A stretch of 64,000 nucleotides of DNA, from positions 23,215,544 to 23,279,543 of the forward strand of contig CALNVZ010002974.1 in the NCBI GenBank assembly GCA_940671915.1. Direction: 5' to 3'. The position numbers were made by a program, and so were the translations under genes. Position 1 is the stretch's first letter; each line of letters opens with the position of its first letter. Below the pieces are notes generated by a model. It did no database searches. It saw only the letters and a list, made by a program, of their open reading frames with translations, and was not told the DNA's origin. Below, one piece after another: positions 10,901-22,711 of this stretch. The stretch is from Paracentrotus lividus. Taxonomy: Eukaryota > Echinodermata > Echinoidea > Camarodonta > Echinidae.

Positions 10901-12590
10901 GAGAGAGAAAGGAAATGAGAGCTAATAATAATAAACCGATATAGGCCCACTCCATTCCCACTAAAAAAAGAGAGTGTTTTTTCCTGATTATTAAAACAAA
11001 TCCGCACAATCATTTTAAAGAACTAAAAATAGTTTTATTTGAATATATTTTTCATCAGGTATGGATGAAACTTTATTTGTTTTTAGAATAAATGACACAA
11101 TAGAGTCTCACCCAATCCAGGTCACCGTATTTTAAACTGTAATCTGATAATAACCAATATATACATGTATATATTTTTTTTTGTAGAGAAAGTGATAGAA
11201 AGGGGGAGGGAGAGAAAGAGAGAGCCCGCTCCTAATTAGGTTATTGACAAGAAGAAAGAAAAAAAAGAAAGAAAAAAAAGGGGGAAGAAAAAAATAACTT
11301 TCGCTTGGTCTCACATAACCTGGGATTATCATTCACTTTTTGTTAGTGCTTAAAATCAGTGCTGTGATTTCAAATAATTATTTTACAATAAGCTTCTCTC
11401 TTGGGGTAGGTGTTGACATTTTTTTCGGTAAAGTCATCAGCCGTAGGAGTAGGTTTCAGAGGGTCTGTGGGCTAAGTTCTTATAATAATAATGATAATAA
11501 TAATGTGATTTGTATTGCGCACGTATCAACTCTGTAGAGTGCTCAAGGCGCATCATATTAGTATTACCCGGCTTAGTTAGGCTATCCCGAAGGGCGCTCA
11601 CAGCATTCAAGGAATTTCTTCCTACCGGTACCCATTCACCTCACTTGATGGGTCAAGTACGGCAAATTGTAGATGTCTTGCCGAAGGACGCTAGTGGAAT
11701 GGACGGGATTCGAACCGCGTATCTTGTGATCGTCAGTCCGCTGACTTATGGATATATTTTTTTTAATTATTATTTTTCTCAATTTGGCGCCCCTAAGGTC
11801 AATTTGGTGCCCTTTTAGGCGTCTACCCCGAGCCCTCCCCCCGCCCCCCCCCCCCCCCGAATACGCGCATGCGTATGCTTGTTCCCAATTTCTCCGGAAA
11901 AGGGCTTATATTTTAGGGGCCCAGGGAGGGGAAAAAACCCCGAGAAATCATTGAAATAGGGTGTCTTTTAGCATATTTTTCCCTGACCTATATTCAATTA
12001 GGTGTATAGTTTTCTATTTTTTTAGGACAAATCCAGAAATAGGGTCACAAATATGGTTTTAAAAAACCTGTGAAAAGGGGGTCATTTTGCTGTCTACCCC
12101 TCCAAAAGCCTAAGGAGTAAGTTTGATGCAGCTTCCCTTCCAAAAGCCTGTAGGTGGTCACAATTTTGACACGGCCTCCCCTACTTATAGGGAGTATCTC
12201 TAAGAATCTGAAACGAGCATACGTGTATGGTTGACCCCCTGAGTGGTGGGGGGGGGGGGGGGCGGGACTAAATCTAGAGTAGGGGAGACCGTGGATGGAA
12301 GTTACAAAATTCACATTTTGGGCCAGATAATTCTAATGAAAGAACTCACACACTCCATCTTGGGTCTGTATAGTTAGCCTATTATGTTTGCTAAAACCTG
12401 AGGCATATAAAACTTGAAAACATGTAAACACTATACAGCTGAATTAATGAAGACATTTTTTTTTTGTAACAACCTATACGGGGTAAGTTACACCATACGG
12501 GGTAAATTGTTACAATATGTAAACATACGGGGTAAGTTGACCATGTGTAAATCTCTTAGGCCTATAGGCCTACCATACTTTTGTTTCAAC
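9838..12590 (-). repeat. Right arm of the 2.8-kb inverted repeat
   Basis: Reverse complement of 629-3398. It starts at the ATTCATACCTCC edge and ends at CCATACTTTTGTTTCAACT. The internal order is the mirror image: low-complexity CTTTT, GA microsatellite, SINE, then the block with repeated CGGGGTAAGTTG. The outer flanks of the two arms are unrelated. Confidence 0.85.
11490..11756 (-). mobile_element. tRNA-derived SINE copy (right arm)
   Basis: Minus-strand counterpart of the left-arm SINE. On the plus strand it reads from an ATA-rich tail through TTGTATTGCGCACG and GTGCTCAAGGCGC to GGGATTCGAACC, the complement of a pol III B box. Its position mirrors the left copy. Confidence 0.6.
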
Positions 12591-13440
12591 TGTCCAGTTT
12601 CTTGGCATCATTAAAAGTAGATCAAGTAGAGCTCTAGAGTAGACAAAAGTAATAATTAATAGGAACACAAAAATATTGACTCCTGAAAATTGAGACAAAG
12701 TGTAATTTTACATATGAAATGTATAATTGGGGTAAGTTGTTACATCGACATGGGGTAGGTTGTTGTAACAACCTACCCCATGGGTGATTTTACACACAAA
12801 ATCAACTGTAGCACATCCACTAGGCAGAATTACAGGGCATGGCTCGGGGGTATATCATGTATTATATTTACAATACCAGACTATCGTCATGTGCCTTCAG
12901 TTAATTGTACGAGCTATTACAAATTTAAATTTTTGTCAAAAATTTACTTTGAACTGTAAAACATGGTTTTTGTTGATTTACTTTTTAATAAAACAACGGA
13001 GAAACCTCACGACCGGCAGTTCATCACAGCTTTGTGTAGGCTGTAGAAGGATGCCAGTTAGCACACCCTCTCTTCTTCCAGCTTAGCACACTAGCAGAGA
13101 ACTGTAACAACTGAACTTCCATCCCCGGTCTCCACTACCTTCCCCGGGACCCGCCCATCCCGCTCCCACCCTCAATCCTGCCCTAGTATCTGCCCTGAAA
13201 ATATAATGACCCAATCATCGATTTATTATCCTAGAATTGCTAAAAACCTACATGTAGCTCTCGGTAGTCATTCTAGGCAAGTAGGCCTATATCTAATTGG
13301 AGAAAAAAAAAACACCAAAACATTACTTCAGAACTTATGTAAATCAGTTTCAATTAACACAGGGATCTAGAGGGATGCACTTCCGCACATAGTAATCGGT
13401 TGTTATCTCCTTTTCTGATTACACACACAAATAACATGGG
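12591..13440. other. Non-coding; degenerate copies of arm motifs
   Basis: Directly outside the right arm the phrases GGGGTAAGTTGTTACA and ACTTCCATCCCCGGTCTCC recur (about 12729-12780 and 13100-13130), so a decayed relative of the arm element probably continues here. No coding feature is seen. 12751-12780 is a perfect hairpin. Confidence 0.4.
12751..12780. repeat. Perfect 30-bp hairpin
   Basis: TGGGGTAGGTTGTTG is followed immediately by its reverse complement CAACAACCTACCCCA, allowing a one-base shared centre region. It embeds the GGGGTA(A/G)GTTG phrase that is repeated in the flanking arm. Confidence 0.7.
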
Positions 13441-13454
13441 CTAGGGATCTCATA

Positions 13455-13502
13455 CACGCCCACCGCGCAAGCGCAGTTTTGTCTGCACGGGACAAGATGG
13501 CG
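13455..13502 (+). promoter_or_regulatory. Putative DNAJC13 core promoter with NRF1-like and YY1-like sites
   Basis: GCGCAAGCGCAG (13465-13476) matches the NRF1-type GCGCANGCGC palindrome, and CAAGATGGCG (13493-13502) matches the YY1 element that often sits at transcription starts of TATA-less housekeeping genes. The local sequence is GC-richer than its surroundings and stands just upstream of a good splice donor. No TATA box is visible. Motif identity is seen; promoter function is inferred. Confidence 0.5.
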
Positions 13503-13584
13503 ACTCACTGGTGGTAATTTTTCACGGCGATTAACCTCTTCAAAATATGTTTTCGCTGTGAGGGAATTTTTGATATTTTACAAG
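13490..13584 (+). other. DNAJC13: Putative DNAJC13 exon 1 (5' untranslated)
   Basis: Ends at CAAG before GTGAGT (donor at 13585). The start is set by the YY1-like motif and is approximate. It contains two very short upstream open frames (13497-13517 and 13547-13561), so it is unlikely to be coding. Splicing to the acceptor at 16648-16649 would make intron 1 about 3.07 kb. Confidence 0.45.
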
Positions 13585-16500
13585 GTGAGTATATATTGGT
13601 ATACATTTTGAGAGCAAATGACTCACCCCAGTAATGTGTAAATGAAATGTGTTCGTTGTAGTAATTTCACGGTTATATGATCGTGGCTGTCCATTAATTA
13701 TTATGAATTGAATTCTGATTCATGTGACTGTGACTTGTGTAGACACACAGTGCAGTGGCAGTGGAGTGTGATTGTGAATCATTTTTGACTGTGTTGTTTT
13801 GTTTGACCATGTTGAGCTGTGTGTATCTGCCCGTCATTTTTGTACTCTGATTTTGCTGATGTCTTGTGAAGATCATCTGGGATGCTGTGAATATTATACA
13901 AATAGTGCATGCTAGCGAGTGCAATATACCATAATATGAGTGTCCATAAATTTCAAATTTCTCGCGTGCGTTTATATTTCAACGAGGCCGTAGGCCGAGT
14001 TTAAATATAAACGCACAAGAGAAATTTGAAATTTATGGACACGAATGATATTGTATATTGAACGACAATAAGCATGTGCTATATGTTATATTAGATGGGA
14101 ACAGAAAATTGTATCAAAGTATATCTGAACTTACCTTACTATTTATATGATGAATCCTCTCTCCAAGAAGACTTGAAAATCCCTTAACACATAAAAACAG
14201 GAGAGTTTTTAAACCTTGAAAGTTAAATGTAACGCGTGAACTAGTCTATGATGAATCCTCTCTTCAGCTCTTGAAGTATTTAGTTCTATTTAGTAGCTCT
14301 ATTTAGTATTTGGAGTTCACATAGTCAGTAATGTTGCATTAATAGATGCATGCAGTATTTATTATAGTAAATAGACCCCTAGATATTTGACCTTGCCTAA
14401 TCTGGTTTTATCTTTGCCAATATGTTTGCCAAACTTTTGGTGCTAATTAAGCTATTGTGACGTATATTGTTGCTCCGCGTATCTATTGTTGTGCGCACCA
14501 TTTTTTTTTACTTGCGCAACAAGGCAGTGCAGAAATTGCCGGTATAGTGCACGCGGTGCACTATACCGAATTACGGCATTGCAAAATAGGGCAATTGACC
14601 AATCAGAAGCCTTCTCTCATACCACCCATTTTATATATTAAAATATATTTTACTTGTGCCTAGTGGAGCAACAACTTTCTCGGGCTAACGCTGACATTAG
14701 AATTTGTTGAATCAAAGACGAAAGCAACAAACTTAATTTCATTCTCGGACAAATGAGCATTCAGTTAGATCTCTAGGAAATTTGAGTGTTTGGACAACAA
14801 TTAAATCTTTGAAACAATGAAGCCTATTTTATTTTCTGACAATCAGCCCTTGCAATTTGCATGGGACCCACTTACACTTATGCATGGTCAATCATATTTG
14901 ACTTTAGCCCCGGGACGCCGCCACTTCGTGGCGGCGTCCTGAAGTAAACATATACATCTGGCCCAAGCTCACCGTCTTCCCCAATAAAACGATGAAATTC
15001 AACCCCCCAAAAAATGTTTATAACAAATTATACACATACATGCAATGCCACTTACCTAAGCATACCAACCGGAATATGGTGAATAAAAACAAACGTGAAT
15101 AGCTCCAAGAATAAGAAGATTTTGGGGGGGTTTTCGTCAGTATCGTAAATTTGCCCGATTCGCCATATTGATAAAGCTGGAATAAAAGGGGGACCCTGGA
15201 GTAGCCTTAAGACGTTCTTTTTGTATAGTTTGTAAGTTTCGTTACGAAAAATAGGTTGATGAAGGAAAAATGGGCTCAAAAACTAAAATAACAAATAATT
15301 CATGACTACTAATGTAAGTAATCTCTTTTGTTTTGGTTAATTACCATGTAATGGAATAAAAATAAAAATATGATTGTAATGACTTGTCTAAAGACTAATC
15401 ATGGCATGCGTATTAAAAAGACAAACCTACGATCACGAATTGTTCTACTCGAGAAGTTTGGAAATTTTGACCCCCAAATTACATATAAGAAGATTCACCA
15501 ACAAAGACGATAGTTTTCCGGAACGATTCGTAAGTATATATTGCAATAATATAAAGCTGTTTTTATAACTAGAAGTAAGGTATCGTCCGGAAATTTATGT
15601 AAATTCGAAGTCACATCGCCGTCGGATTTCGATAAAGCGTAGCCCGCACACTTCGTGTGCGGGCTAATCGTAGTAAAATTGACTTACACTTACACTTATG
15701 CATATCCAAAAAAGGGTCTAAAAATTCTACCAAACAAAATTGAAAATATCTAATGGAAAAATTATATTGCAATGAGACTATAGATTATCTTAAATTATTT
15801 TGAGGTAGGTTTAAAGCTGGTTTTGCTAATTATTATTGAGAAGTTTCCTCAGCAACCAAGAGGGCGACATACAGCCATTTTTCAGTACTGACTGATGTTG
15901 GTTTGCAGCTGTATGTGCATAGGACCAAGCATTTCGAACAATGAGCTGTAACATGTTGTTAGACATGTTAGAACTAGATTCTAGATTTTCTAGGCCTAAC
16001 TAAGCCACAATTTTTGTAATGTCAAATTCACAGACGTGGTAGGAAAATTTATGCATTGAATAGCATGGATAATTGTAAAAATTTGTTCTTAGTAATAATT
16101 GTCTGACATTATTAATATTAGTAGTTTATTTGTGAAAATATTACCTGCTAAACCTCTTGAAATTAATGTCTTGTCCGGCCGGACACCTGACGTATGAGTC
16201 AAAGGCTGATTTGGATTTTAAACAAAATGGTCTTCTAAAAATCAAATCAAATTAAGGCTTAATCTATCTTGAAAGGCAGTGTGACATTGGTCATTGAATT
16301 AATTTACAATCCGTGAAATGTCAGTTTCAGTTGAACTTGTCACAAATAGCCCTGAAGTGTAATGTATGAACTCAAATAATTTGTTTTGTATGTAATGTTA
16401 TACACGGCATACTGGCATGTTTTTAAAGTTTAACGTCAAATGTTTTGCTTAAACTCACATACGATATCATACATTAACCTACCTGTATCCCTCTGAATAG

Positions 16501-16649
16501 TATGTACTTACTCTTTACGTTTAAAGTCTAATGTTATGGTTGCATTACTTCTGGCAGGACTACCATCATACATGTAGCCTATATACTGAACAGAATAAGC
16601 CAGTCGTTGTAAAATTACCATTTTCATTTTTCACCTCTCTGTTTTCCAG
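13585..16649 (+). other. Intron 1 of DNAJC13 with several hairpins
   Basis: No coding potential is recognised. It holds four clear symmetric structures: a long palindrome at 13922-14060, a 27-bp hairpin at 14541-14567, GGACGCCGCC...GGCGGCGTCC at 14913-14939, and TAGCCCGCAC...GTGCGGGCTA at 15640-15666. A short GTCCGGCCGGAC palindrome is at about 16174-16185. Confidence 0.5.
13922..14060. mobile_element. Near-perfect foldback (MITE-like) element
   Basis: 13940-14042 is almost self-complementary: GTGTCCATAAATTTCAAATT reads back as AATTTGAAATTTATGGACAC on the other side, with a GAGGCCGTAGGCCGAG turn. Outer CAATATAC repeats extend the symmetry to 13922-14060. There is no coding capacity and no identified family. 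Confidence 0.75.
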
Positions 16650-16673
16650 CAGAACTATAAATGAACCACCAAT

Positions 16674-18463
16674 ATGACTATGAGAGAAAATAAAGATGTG
16701 GCAAGCTACTACACTACAAAGCACTCATGGAGAGGAAAGTAAGTATATTAGCTCTTGTCAGTTTATCCACTGAAAATCCACTGGCTCCACTCATACGTGT
16801 ACCCCAAACTTGTGGGACTTGGTTCAATCCCAGGTTTCGAAACTAATGCAAAGTGCTATTGCTCTTTCGTAAGGTACTTTTATTTTTTTTTGCAGTCAAT
16901 CATTTTAATCAATCAAATCAACTTTGTGCTGCGAGGCATACTTGTGAATTTTGTTCTGTGATGAAAATTTTTATTATTTTTATAGAGAAATTACATAGAG
17001 TTATGCAAACAGTCCTTTTAATATTCTTTTTTTTTTTATGTCTTTTCTTTTTTTTTTTTNNNNNNNNNNNNNNNNNNNNTTTTAATATTCTTTTTTTTTT
17101 TATGTCTTTTCTTTTTTTTTTTTTAGATACAAGAGAGTGTTTTCCGTGGGATCCCATGGTGTCACTACATACAATCCAAGCACCATGGAGGTCACAAATC
17201 AGGTAATTATACATTCTAAGATATTTCTGTTACTCGTGCAAGACTCAGCTGGTCAATTTTACATAGAAGTTGGTCGATAAATGTAGGAACACTCCTACCA
17301 AGTAATTTTGCTTGAAAACTTAGTTGTTAAAAAGTATGCTATTTTGATCTAGGTGACTTCTTTCATGTTATGTGTATGTGCATATTGACTTATTTCTTTT
17401 CTTGATAGTTTTCTATCCCCCTTTGTTATGTCACCTATAGTAATAGTATGAAAGCCCCTAGAATTGTGGAACTTTCCTGTTATGTTTAAATGTAAAACAA
17501 TACTAGTAAGTTAAGTGATCCATTTCCAATCTGACTATGAACATTTGAAATAGATATGTCATGTGTAACTCTTCATTACAGCAGAAAAATTGACTAAAAT
17601 AAAAAAAAGGATGTGCCTACATTCTTCTTTTTTTTTGCACAATGATATCTAATGCAATTCCAATATTTTAGACCAAGATCTTTTATTTTTTCTACACTCT
17701 CTTATTTTTTTTGTCCTTGTAGGAAGATATGATGAATGTACTGAACTAATCATTAACGTGTTTGATTCAATTCTTTCAGTGGGCTTACAGTGATTTCTTT
17801 GGGATTGCACCAAACACAAAAGCTCAACTGAACAATGAATTCATTATCACCATCAAGAAAGGTGGTAAAAAGGGAGAGACAATGAGGTTCTCTACAGAAC
17901 ACAGGGCGGACATCATCACAGAAGCTCTGGTAAGTACAGATATTCATGTGCTATTTTTTAATGCTCTGAAATAATATTGAGAGCAGATCTACATTTTTAA
18001 CTCACCATGTGCATATCACCACACTAAATTCTGGGATAATTTGGGCAATCTAAATCTTGGATTTTGAAACAAAATTCCCAACATAGATATATGTAATCAC
18101 ATATGGACACTTTGCATGTTCATAAAATAATTTCAGTATGATATAATTGATTAAGGTCCAGTCAAATCACAGATAGCCTTGCTGAAATTGCCCAATAATA
18201 TTAATTCTTTATCTTAAGTATTTGGTACAAAATGTAAGTACTTTGTGGGATTCTGTTAGAATTTATTTTGTGCTGGTTACCAGAACTCAAGCTAACCTTT
18301 AATCTTCATAGTGTAATTGACTATCATCTTAATGGTTATGTTTTGGAAGATTTATATGAACTGAATAGGTAAAGAGTGGAGATTCTTGCAGTGTGTAAGT
18401 GAGAGGAAATGAGGAATCAATGAAAATTAAAATGTATCTGCAGAAGGAGTGAACGAGCTGCAG

Positions 18464-18494
<31 letters not shown>

Positions 18495-21400
18495 TTATTG
18501 GGAAGAGCGTTATATAAATAATAAGACTTATTATTATAAAGAGATGATGGAGGAGAGGAGGAACGAAGGAGAGGGTGGTAAAGGGAGGGGGGGGGGGCAT
18601 CAGACATAAATTTATGCTGTTTGCTCAAGTTACCTACATAGGATGACTTCTTGGGACTATATTCACAAGATATTTCAATTGTTTCTTTCATTATCCAGAA
18701 ATTCAGAGCACAGTTTGGAGGTGGAAAATCAGCAGTTGAACAAGTAAGTTATATGCTGAAATATTGATAACTTTAATACCCTTTCTAACATTATTTCCAT
18801 ATCAAACGTAAAGGAATTTTAACGCCGTTGGGATGTTAAATAGACAATTAATTTATTCATTTGTCTCCAACGGTAGAAACCATGCAAATTGGTAGAAACA
18901 CACGCAACTGCTGTGTGATAAATATTGGAACCAGACAGCTATGAAAAAAAATCATAGGCTGCCCGGGCGGGATTCGAACCCACGACCTGTGGATTGCTAG
19001 ACCACCGTCATTAATTGTCTATTATTTCCATAGTTCATCTAATCATGAATTACTCTCTGATTTCCTGAAGACATTCCGTACTCTAAAGCCATCGCAACTT
19101 TGTAGAGATTGATGCCAATTACGGAGCTCTCTTTAAATAAGGGATAGCCTATTGTACATTTGGGATAAATTGCAGGACAGTTCAGTGGTCTCTTTAGCTC
19201 TGTGTTAGGCAGTTGTCCAAAAGTTAATGCTAGCAGTCCCCTGCATGCCACCTGCTTTGTGGGATTATATGCCGGATATACCAATCCCCTCCTTTTTCAT
19301 CTGTTGATGTAGAAAGAAGGGGATTAGTACATGGTTAATAACCCTCATTGAGTCTACCCGCTGCATACCAAAGGCATTACCCTTTGGTAAGTTGCCTAAG
19401 GTGTTTAAGAAATGTAAAATCTGAAATGAATCTCTTTCCCTTTATAGAGATACAATGCTTACAAGCACCACTGGAGTGACAGTAGAAAGTCTGTCGTTCT
19501 TGAGGTGACTCCCTGCTCCATCGATCAGAAGGATGCCACTTCGGGAAGAACGATATGCTCCTACTACTACAAGGACATAGAGGGATTCACACAGGTATCA
19601 GGATACCCAGGGGGATTTGCCATTGCCCATGGGGGCTTCAGCAGATTGGTGAGTTTCTCATCTTGATTCTAAAGCTGTTTTTTTTAAAATATTTTTTAAA
19701 AATTAATACCTTATCTGTGAATTTTGCTTCCAAGCACATACACGTTAACGTATCTATAACTAAAGATTGACACTTGACACCTAATGTTCACTTAAATTGG
19801 AACTCTGAACACCCCCCTCCCCATTGTTTGATTTAAACAGGATTTTATCTACACACAAATCCTATAAAATTTCAATCGTGAACCTAGTTGAAATAGAGTT
19901 AAGTTGAGAATCACAGTAATGGGTTAATTTCACATTAGTAAAATGATGCCTTTTTACTTTATATCATGCCTATTAGTCACTCCTTATGGATGTCATAAAG
20001 AGGTGAAAAAGATGCTGTGAAAATTGAATGAAGATATTGTTTTTTAATGTCTAGTAAACAATAATGTTTCTTTAAGTCTAGAAAGACCATTGGAAAAATA
20101 AGAACATATTACAGTCTTATCAAATTCCTATCAAACCTTTTTCCTCAGCATCTGTTTGCCACAGAACAGAAAGATCAACTGATCAAGCAAGCCACTGAGT
20201 TTGCAGCCACTTACACAGGAGTTATCCTCAGGATCCGAAAAGAGGCCATTTCATTTGAACAGTTCAATAATAATAGACTGGGAAAATACTGGTAAGTGCA
20301 ATATGACTTGTCAAAGAAAAAGTATAGAAGTTCAGAGGTTTTGTAATACTCTTTGGACAATTTAAAGACCTGTGTTGATATATTCGGACAAAAGAAAAAA
20401 ATTGTGAAATGATGATAATGTCCTTGTTACCATAAGGCCCAGATGTAATATGTTTCACCCCATATGACATGCAGATTTTGTTAAATAGTACTTGTACATT
20501 ACATTGTACCTTATAGTTCAGTATAATTTACAATATAGCTCATTAAAACAGATTATTACCTGTATCAGACATCTGAGCTGGTCATTTACAATATTGTATC
20601 GACCTACTTTTCACAAACTCTGGGAATGGATAGGTATATTGTTTGACCAATATTGTCCTTGACTTTGACTCAAGGCAATATGAGACTTGTTTGGGAAATA
20701 TTTGTGGTATATCCCTCAAGGCCAGTAAATATTATATAAAGAACTATACTTATTATTTATTTTTTATTTTGGGGGGGGGGGGGAGGGAGGTAAAATACTG
20801 TTTACCATGCAAATGTCGAAATATTGAGATATTGGGGGGAAATAAAGCTAATTCCTTCACTTGATTAACTTTGTTAATAATTTCTATTTTTTAATTTGTT
20901 GTTAATAATTTCTATTTTTATTCTCTCATAGTGGAGACGAGGCTCTCACGTCTCTAGCAGAGTTTGGGGTTCAGAAGTGGACACCAAGGCACAACGAACC
21001 ACAGAGGAGAGTATTATGTCTGACAGAGACTTGTATAGTAGAGAGAGATCCTGCCAGCTATAGTGTCGTAACAGTCAAACCTCTATGTGATGTAAGTTCT
21101 TCATTGTGCAAAGATCAATGATATTATACTCCAACAACCAGTCTGTGTTCACAATATGGAATGAATAGGCATTTAAGATAATACACAGACATACATTTGA
21201 GTTGAAAAGCACATTTAGTCACGATAATCACAAATTGAATTACTATGTCTGGTGATAACAATGGAATGTGAATAAGAAAAGAAATAGAAAATAAAAACAT
21301 TAATTTCAGTCTTTCCAAAAGAAACCATAATTATGTCAAACATTTGTTTTCTATAACTAATATTTGTGTTATTTTATGTTTTTAGATATTTGCAATAATC

Positions 21401-22711
21401 CGTAGCCAAGACAACCCACAGATGTTCTATCTAGAATATGTCAAAGGAACAGTTAGGAAATACACATCTACAGATAGGTAAGAATGACAAATCATTGTCT
21501 GTAGAAGGACTTGTTTTGACTTTTTTATTTGCCTCAAAAGACCCCACAGATTCTTGTTTGTGTATCGTTTTGATACTCGTAAGAATATAGACTTTTAAAT
21601 TAAAGGAAGATGAGGTGTAAACATAAAGGTTTCTAATTTTATATTCTTTCCTTTCATACCACTTGAGATTAAAAATTTCAACCTAGATTACAACGTAGAG
21701 TCAAAAGTGAATAATGTTCAGGCATTTCTTCTTTGAGGAAAAAAAAGTATACTGCTTTTAACACCTTGGTAATAATAAAAATGTCTTTTTCCCTATTCTT
21801 TTATTTTCATGTAAACAGAGATAATTTAATAGCTGGAGTTTTAGATGGTGTTAGAGCGAGTGGCAACAGGGATGTCTGCGTGAAGATGACCTTCACAGAC
21901 AGAGGTCAGAGGCAACAGCCTCTCTATGTACCAGTCGATGAAGATGTCGAGAGCCATCATTTACGATTCTTAGCAGTCCCTTACAGTAAGTTATGGGTCG
22001 AGATTAGGCTTGTTGATTTCAAGTTCGGTGTTGACATTTTGGTGTTGGTGTTTGGTTGATTTTTTTTAGGGCAGGACGTCACCAAATTTAAAATGAAGAT
22101 GGTCCTGGAAAAAATATAACTAAACTGTGCGAGTTGAGGTATTAATAATATGATTTTCCACATTTTTTAAAGTCAAATTATTATGTGTTGGAGCTGTTGA
22201 AGGTAATCTAAATTTTGCTTCTTAACACCGAACTTGAAAATGGGGCAAGCACTATAAACTTTGATTAAACTCTTTAAAAAAAGAAAAGGCTAGCTGACAT
22301 AAAGAATAGTAGATGAATTTCTATCATGAAAGAGAAAATTGAGTTTATAAATATACAACAGTAATAGGAGTAAGATGTAGCCTTTATCAAGATATAATGT
22401 TATTATTTATAAGCTTTTTACGTAGATTGCCTCAGAAGAACATTAATTTAGTTTTTATATCGTAAATATATGAAAACTACAAGTTTCAAGCAAAGCAAAT
22501 GCATTTGTAAGGAATAGAAAACTAAACAACTCATGAATGCATGATATTTGTTTATGACAAGCCAATCAGTATGAACAGAAGTAAATATGTGTTATTGAAT
22601 AACTTGGAATTGTAATATTGTTTTGTTTCAGATAACAACTTTGATGAAGCTGTGATGCGGTTCAACAATAACATCTCATACAGTGGTCTTTTACATGCAG
22701 TTACACAAGAT
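16674..22711 (+). CDS. DNAJC13: DNAJC13 exons 2-11: N-terminal membrane-binding region
   Basis: Exons: 16650-16738 (coding from 16674), 17127-17202, 17780-17929, 18699-18743, 19448-19648, 20149-20291, 20932-21091, 21386-21477, 21819-21985, 22632-22711 (residues 1-393). K16, W19, Y23 and R25 in [12 protein letters not shown] correspond to the human residues reported to bind PI3P. The conserved blocks [36 protein letters not shown] and [16 protein letters not shown]-like sequence (here [16 protein letters not shown]) leave no doubt about orthology. These residues form the PH-like N-terminal part that tethers the protein to early endosomes. Confidence 0.95.

Noticed and set aside
629-12590. Polinton/Maverick-type giant element suggested by long inverted ends
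   Set aside because: No polymerase, integrase, protease or capsid-like frame is seen in the core, and there is no clear target duplication.
16755-16870. GGTTCAATCCC resembling a pol III B box
   Set aside because: No A box at proper distance and no stems; isolated match in intron 2.
21733-22059. Independent small gene covering exon 10
   Set aside because: Its conserved part is DNAJC13 exon 10 (21819-21985); the rest is flanking intron read in frame.
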